A stretch of 15,520 bases of DNA from Flavobacteriales bacterium (lineage in GTDB: Bacteria > Bacteroidota > Bacteroidia > Flavobacteriales_F > PHOS-HE28), in NCBI GenBank assembly GCA_020437875.1, contig JAGQVR010000040.1:1-15520 (forward strand), given 5' to 3'. A program made the translations under genes and the position numbers. Below the pieces are notes generated by a model. The model worked only from the letters and a program-made list of their open reading frames with translations. It was not told the DNA's origin and did not search any database. Numbering within the stretch: position 1 is the first letter of the stretch; every line of letters begins with the position of its first letter. Below are positions 12,501 through 15,520 of this stretch, one piece after another.

Positions 12501-15426
12501 AGCTCAGTGCCGTTGGGCTGAAGGTGTAGGTCTGACCGTCGGCGGGCTTGACCGTCAGGTTGCTCGTCTCCGATGCGTTGCTCGCATTGGGGCTTACACC
12601 CGTGCCGTCCAGGGAGAGATAGTTGCCCACGGTGGCACCGGCAAGCCCGATGGACGCACCGCCGGTGGTGCCAGCATTGTAGGCACCGGTCTCCTGGCGG
12701 TAGATGAACTGGATCCGTCCGTCCGCCTCGTACAGTTTCACCTGGAAGGAGATGACCGCCGATGTGGACTGGTAGTTCCACTCCCAATTCAACCACTGGA
12801 AGGTGAACACCCGGTTCGGCGCGACGCCTGAGGTCAGGTAGGAGGCCGATGATCCACCTGTGGCAGAGCCATCAAGATCATCCCACAGCGGGGCGATCAA
12901 TGGAAGCTGTGCGGCAGCCGGTGCCGAAAGCGAGTTCGTCGCAGCATTCAACGCGGAGGCATTGAAGCTGAGGAATCCATTGGAGCTTGCGCGCAAGGTG
13001 GTATAGTTCCCACCGGCGTAAGGGAAGGTGAAGCCGATCGGAAGTGCTGCTGAGATCTGATCATCGGTCTGGATGGTCGCCACCGCCGTTGCACCTGAGA
13101 GCGGCGTGAAGCTGCCCCCGGAGGCCACCATGGTATAGTTGCTTGCAGCGGTCGGGAAGTGACCGGTGGCCAGCAACTGGCTGTTGCCGTTGAAGCAAGC
13201 CGGGTTCGGTGTCGCGGTCACGCCGGTCACCACAGGGGCGGGGTTCACGACCACCGTGGTCGTTGCAGGAGAACTGGTGCAGCCCGCGGCCGTGGTGGTG
13301 AATGAGTACACACCAGCACTAGCGAGCACGAGCGGGGTCACCGTGGCATCCTCCGTGCCGGCAGCGAAACCGTTCGGTCCGCTCCAACTGTAGGTGCCGG
13401 CGATGTCCGTGGTGCCATCCAATGCGACGCTGCCGCCCACACAGGCTGGACCGTTGTTGCTCGCGCTCACGACCGGCACCGGGTTCACCGTCAATGTCAG
13501 TTCGTTCGAGTCATCGGACACCGGACCCGCAGAGCAGGTCTGGCGAAGGATGTAGTAGTAGGTGCCGACGCTGAGGGTGCCGGTCGTATAGGTGGCCGTC
13601 GTTGCACCACTGCCGCCGCTCACGTTCGAGTAAGGACCACCGGAGACGTTGGAGACCATCCACTGGTTGGTGATCCCGGCGCCTGAACCGATACCACTGC
13701 TCGTCATCACGTACGTGCCACCTGCACATGCGGATGCACTGCCAGGCGTGATCGTGCCGCCGTCAGCACTGGAGCAGGTGAGCAGGATGAACTCATCTCC
13801 ACCGATATCGGGTGGAGTTCCACGTGCGTCACCGTCGTAGTCGACGGTGATGCCGGTTCCGCTGGCACCCGTGCCGTTGTACGCGCTTGCGTTCGGGTTG
13901 GAGGTGTTGATGTGCAGGTCGGTGGAAGCCTGGAAGGGTGCTGCCGTGGTGATCGATGCCCCATCCTGGGATGTCACGCTCTGCCAGGCGGCGAGGGTGG
14001 TGCGGTCCGATGTCTGCCAACCGATGATGTTGATGGCCGAGTTCGCTGCATATGCATTGTTGTTGATGGTGCCCCATGGGAAACCAGCTACTGCCACCAC
14101 GCCGAAGTACTTGCTGCCCGCTGGACCTGTCTGGGTGTTCGAGAAGATGTTGTTCCGGATATCCGAGCCGGTCGCGCCGGTCACGGTGAGTTGAAGACAG
14201 GCTGAGATGCCGGCGGTCGCATTGTCGGTGTTCGGTGTGTTCAAGCTCACCGAATTGCTCAGGATCCTCAGGCCTGTGGCGCCCACGCTCACACGTATGC
14301 CGACGGGCAGGTCGGTGGAGGTGGCGCTGATGGTGGCCGTCCAGTTGTCATTGTACAGGTCGCGGATGAAGTTGTTGGCGATCGTCACACCGGCGTTGTT
14401 CGTGGAGCCGGTCACATGGATCCCGTACATGCCGTAACCGCTGGTGTTCGCGTGATAGCTGTCGTGGATGTTGTTCCGCACGATCTGGGCGCCTGCGTTG
14501 GTGCTGGCCACCTCGATGCCCACGGCTGCAGCGGTGCTGCCGCTCGAAGCGGTGAGCTGGATGTCATTGCCTTGCACCGTTGCAGAGGCTGCACCGGCCG
14601 AGGCCTGGGTGTTCTGGAGATAGATGCCCCTGTTCGCCACGGCATCCGCCGCGACCGTGGAACCGACCAGGTTGTTGCGGATGATCAGGTTATCGCACAC
14701 ATTGGATGAAGTACCGGCCACATAGATGCCCCAGTAGCAGCGTTTCACCTCATTGTTCTCGATCGTCAGGTTGTCGTTGTTGTCCGATTGACCACTGGTC
14801 GAGGTGGAGCCTGTTCCAGAGGTGCCTGAGTAGATGCCGTAGTTCGTCACGGCAGAACTCGTGGAGCTGCGTGAACCGATCACGATACAGTTCCTGATCG
14901 TGCAGAAGGTGGCACCGTTGGTCGTGCTTGTGGAGGCGAAACGCACCACAGCTACACCCGTGTTCGTCGAGGTGGCGGCTTGGAAGGTGAGGTTCCGGAT
15001 GCCGCTCGTCAGCGGGTCATCACCATCGATGGTGACATTATCGGCCCCTTGGATCTCGATCACGCCACGTGAGGAGGTGGGGGTCGCAGCGGATGCCACG
15101 ACACGGTCGCCGGAAGGGCGGATCAGGATCGATGTGTAGCTGGAGGAACCTGTACCACTGGCCAGCAAGGGGACGGCGGTGCCTGGTTCGGTGGTGTTCG
15201 CCGTGATGGTGCAGGTGATCGCACCCTGGTGGGTGCCCGCGTTGATCGCGGTGAAGGCGGCGTTCAAGGTCGCATAGTTCGTGGGACCAGGTCCCACGCC
15301 TGTGGCCGTGACGCTCACCTGGGCGGCCGTCGACCCCACAATGGCGAATGTGGCGCCGGCAAGGGCCGGTCGCATCCACTGCAGGGCTCGGTCCAACAGG
15401 TCGGTCAAGGAGTTTCGAAGATGCAT
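9547..15426 (-). CDS. T9SS type A sorting domain-containing beta-helix surface protein, 1959 aa (gene B)
   Basis: This is a complete gene with a TAA stop at 9549-9547. An in-frame TAG lies two codons upstream of the ATG at 15426, so translation starts there or later; Met18 is a possible alternative that would give a more usual signal peptide. The signal peptide ends near residue 36 (GSTAAQ). Approximate modules: parallel beta-helix 37-550, ending in DYDGDARG and DIGGDEF; Ig/PKD-like domains 551-731; globular module with SSNGFLSF and APLWDDL 766-970; PKD/Ig-like repeats 1033-1165; jelly-roll-like module (QNFNG to IDNVSV) 1208-1374; Ig-like to about 1425; Asp-rich thrombospondin type 3-like repeat 1431-1461; C-terminal module shared with gene A from 1480; T9SS sorting domain 1875-1959. 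Predicted to be exported by Sec and then T9SS to the cell surface or medium. A binding or adhesion role is inferred; beta-helix domains of this type are common in glycan-acting proteins, but I see no catalytic residues I can assign. Confidence 0.97.
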   Translation of the reverse strand: MHLRNSLTDLLDRALQWMRPALAGATFAIVGSTAAQVSVTATGVGPGPTNYATLNAAFTAINAGTHQGAITCTITANTTEPGTAVPLLASGTGSSSYTSILIRPSGDRVVASAATPTSSRGVIEIQGADNVTIDGDDPLTSGIRNLTFQAATSTNTGVAVVRFASTSTTNGATFCTIRNCIVIGSRSSTSSAVTNYGIYSGTSGTGSTSTSGQSDNNDNLTIENNEVKRCYWGIYVAGTSSNVCDNLIIRNNLVGSTVAADAVANRGIYLQNTQASAGAASATVQGNDIQLTASSGSTAAAVGIEVASTNAGAQIVRNNIHDSYHANTSGYGMYGIHVTGSTNNAGVTIANNFIRDLYNDNWTATISATSTDLPVGIRVSVGATGLRILSNSVSLNTPNTDNATAGISACLQLTVTGATGSDIRNNIFSNTQTGPAGSKYFGVVAVAGFPWGTINNNAYAANSAINIIGWQTSDRTTLAAWQSVTSQDGASITTAAPFQASTDLHINTSNPNASAYNGTGASGTGITVDYDGDARGTPPDIGGDEFILLTCSSADGGTITPGSASACAGGTYVMTSSGIGSGAGITNQWMVSNVSGGPYSNVSGGSGATTATYTTGTLSVGTYYYILRQTCSAGPVSDDSNELTLTVNPVPVVSASNNGPACVGGSVALDGTTDIAGTYSWSGPNGFAAGTEDATVTPLVLASAGVYSFTTTAAGCTSSPATTTVVVNPAPVVTGVTATPNPACFNGNSQLLATGHFPTAASNYTMVASGGSFTPLSGATAVATIQTDDQISAALPIGFTFPYAGGNYTTLRASSNGFLSFNASALNAATNSLSAPAAAQLPLIAPLWDDLDGSATGGSSASYLTSGVAPNRVFTFQWLNWEWNYQSTSAVISFQVKLYEADGRIQFIYRQETGAYNAGTTGGASIGLAGATVGNYLSLDGTGVSPNASNASETSNLTVKPADGQTYTFSPTALSYAWSPSAFIAGQESLQNPLATGVNVASQAYSVNVTAAGCSTTGNVTLTTTAPISDATISGTLSYCAGGSTMLTAAAVDGAGPFTYLWSPGGQTSASITVTAPGSYDCQVSDACGGSVLAGAVVVVENPLPAPVITPGGPIEFCDSGMLSSSIATGNVWSPGGATTQNITVTASGSYSVTVTDGNGCIGSSAPVAVTVRTTPTGVTANASDGVVCAGDMVDLTSTANALPATSIMAQNFNGVGTPAGWSTVNSSTSGTPANAAWTLRTSPYVYSSVTYSSNDASQFFMTNSDAQGTGGITATQLIGPAMDLSGVTTASLSFWHYYRDIGDTGDSAVVEVSTNGGASWSIAQAYTTTLGSASGFVNATVGLNAYAGQASVTLRFRYRATYDWYWCIDNVSVTGTPLPTFSWTSTPSGFTSNSQNPTGVSVTGNTTYMVTASNGNCSANASVNITLDLTDTDGDEIIDCDDDCPLLAGQQGDFCDADPGAGFLFGQINGSCQCVAVPCTENVTMELRTDALSSQASWEILLQNSDQVVCQFSVAMNGITSPITENCCLPVGCYRLRVMDSGGDGFVSGGITGGYQLRESGPIGRRIIDNLGNFSSGSSSAIAATYENGAFCVPVGNDGLIYSSCDKLDWVNNKFIVAHANAAVTAEFGVTNTTSGYEFWFFDPNGSYSFRRFRNHATSDGYGSGATRACHFKVNGWINSISTPHIPANVLMNVRVRGRVDGNNLPFGPACLFKIDAALAACPRVKLQDDPANTSDYSCGVSRNFGGASSPANRIYANPPQPIPVVASSSVRYQFRFRITGENVCIVRPPQTSARMVLNWTTGTPLQCNKTYEVDVRVSLDGGATWCFGPAGSSEAAACADTEDWGKVCLVTINPCALPNGGGNSLTIQGDGEFTMYPNPNRGDQLFLNLSNVQEGVNTVNVDIYDLTGKRVAARTIAVQDGFVKTNLELNGDLSGGMYMVNITSGDKTYTERLVIQP
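9550..9804 (-). other. T9SS type A C-terminal sorting domain of gene B
   Basis: The last 85 or so residues carry the family hallmarks: MYPNPNRGD at the start, IYDLTGKRV in the middle, and LSGGMYMVNI then ERLVIQP at the end. In this family (Por_Secre_tail, TIGR04183-like) the domain directs passage through the type IX secretion system. It is normally removed on the surface by the PorU sortase, with attachment to A-LPS or release. It is the strongest single marker of Bacteroidota origin in the window. Gene A's equivalent would lie beyond base 1. Confidence 0.95.
9805..10989 (-). other. Conserved Cys-containing C-terminal module of gene B preceding the sorting domain
   Basis: Residues 1480-1874 of gene B have two parts. 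The first (1480-1610) holds CCLPVGCYRLRVMD, GDGF, GGYQLRESG, RRIIDN and SSCDKLD, and aligns with the end of gene A. The second (1611-1874) is rich in aromatic residues and Cys: FWFFDPNGSYSFRRF, RACHF, VRGRVDGNN, GPACLFKIDAAL, SARMVLNWTTGTPLQC, YEVDVRVSLDGGATWCFGP. I recall similar tails on other Flavobacteriales giant proteins but know no experimentally assigned function. The position immediately upstream of the sorting domain suggests a folding, presentation or surface-anchoring platform; that is inference. Confidence 0.75.
11045..11135 (-). other. Thrombospondin type 3-like Asp-rich repeat in gene B
   Basis: Residues about 1431-1461 contain DTDGDEIIDCDDDCP followed by Gly-Asp-x-Cys-Asp and a Pro. 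The D-x-D-G-D pattern with Cys pairs is that of calcium-binding thrombospondin type 3 repeats, often placed just before the C-terminal region of T9SS cargo. Calcium binding is a family-based inference. Confidence 0.75.
13780..15318 (-). other. Right-handed parallel beta-helix domain of gene B
   Basis: Residues about 37-550 show many short coil repeats of the N-x-I-x-x-N kind: NVTIDGDD, CTIRNCIVIG, LTIENNEVKRC, LIIRNNLVG, ATVQGNDIQL, QIVRNNIHDS, VTIANNFIRD, LRILSNSVSL, DIRNNIFSN. The domain ends with DYDGDARG and DIGGDEF, a closing signature often seen after Bacteroidota beta-helices. Such folds occur in polysaccharide lyases and adhesins; I cannot pick out a catalytic site. Confidence 0.85.
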
Positions 15427-15520
15427 GTGCTATCGGGTTTTGTTCAGGGAATGGACTTTGCCGGCGTACGTGCAGGCGGGACGGGCGAAAGGCAGGAGCC
15501 TTGAATGCTGGATGACCGGT
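15427..15520. other. Short upstream region of gene B
   Basis: These 94 bases have no TAnnTTTG match on the minus strand and no gene I can support. Just before the gene B start (15436-15444) the minus strand reads AACAAAACC, similar to AACCAAAACC at 9179-9188 just before gene A. An A/C-rich segment in place of a Shine-Dalgarno sequence is usual for Bacteroidota. The promoter probably lies beyond the window. Confidence 0.5.

Noticed and set aside
11452..12831. Plus-strand open frame of 459 codons opposite the middle of gene B
   Set aside because: Low-complexity Gly/Arg/His-rich translation with no motif, wholly antisense to conserved PKD and jelly-roll-like domains.
1..15520. A defence, secretion-machinery or metabolic gene cluster
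   Set aside because: Only two structural surface proteins are present; no Walker, nuclease, transposase, transporter or regulator motifs were seen in the coding frames.

Overview
The window comes from a Bacteroidota genome, probably an uncultivated high-GC member of the Flavobacteriales. The evidence is a canonical type IX secretion system (T9SS) type A C-terminal sorting domain, giant multidomain surface proteins with 'AQ'-type signal peptide ends, no Shine-Dalgarno sequences, and a perfect Bacteroidota -7 element (TAnnTTTG). I cannot name a genus from sequence alone.

Layout: the whole window is two giant genes on the minus strand, so it reads right to left. Bases 15427-15520 are a short upstream region. 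Gene B (15426-9547, 1959 residues) is complete. It has a signal peptide, a long right-handed beta-helix, several Ig/PKD-like domains, a jelly-roll-like module, a thrombospondin type 3-like Asp-rich repeat, a conserved C-terminal module and a T9SS sorting domain. A 372-base intergenic region (9546-9175) holds a strong terminator hairpin for B, an inverted-repeat cluster, a candidate promoter and a long leader for the next gene. Gene A (9174 to the window edge at base 1) is open for all 3058 codons I can read and has no stop, so its 3' end is missing.

Gene A is a mosaic of adhesion-type beta-domains: an N-terminal globular module, two Ig-like repeats, a jelly-roll-like module, two FN3-like domains, a GEVED domain and a CUB-like domain. 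It also carries ten copies of a roughly 120-145-residue PPC-like unit that usually begins with a 'PPAND' motif. These units share a six-cysteine framework, and seven or eight of them run in tandem towards the C-terminus. The last ~125 residues visible are paralogous to residues 1480-1610 of gene B. Gene A therefore very probably continues past the window with the same ~350-residue tail and T9SS sorting domain.

Both products are predicted to cross the inner membrane by Sec, cross the outer membrane by T9SS, and end up on the cell surface or secreted, as adhesins, matrix proteins or glycan-binding proteins. No enzyme active site, RNA gene, mobile element, CRISPR array or defence system was found. 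The main unusual points are the architecture of gene A, evidence of exchange between its repeat units, an uncharacterised module shared by both proteins ahead of the sorting domain, and possible regulatory structure between the genes.
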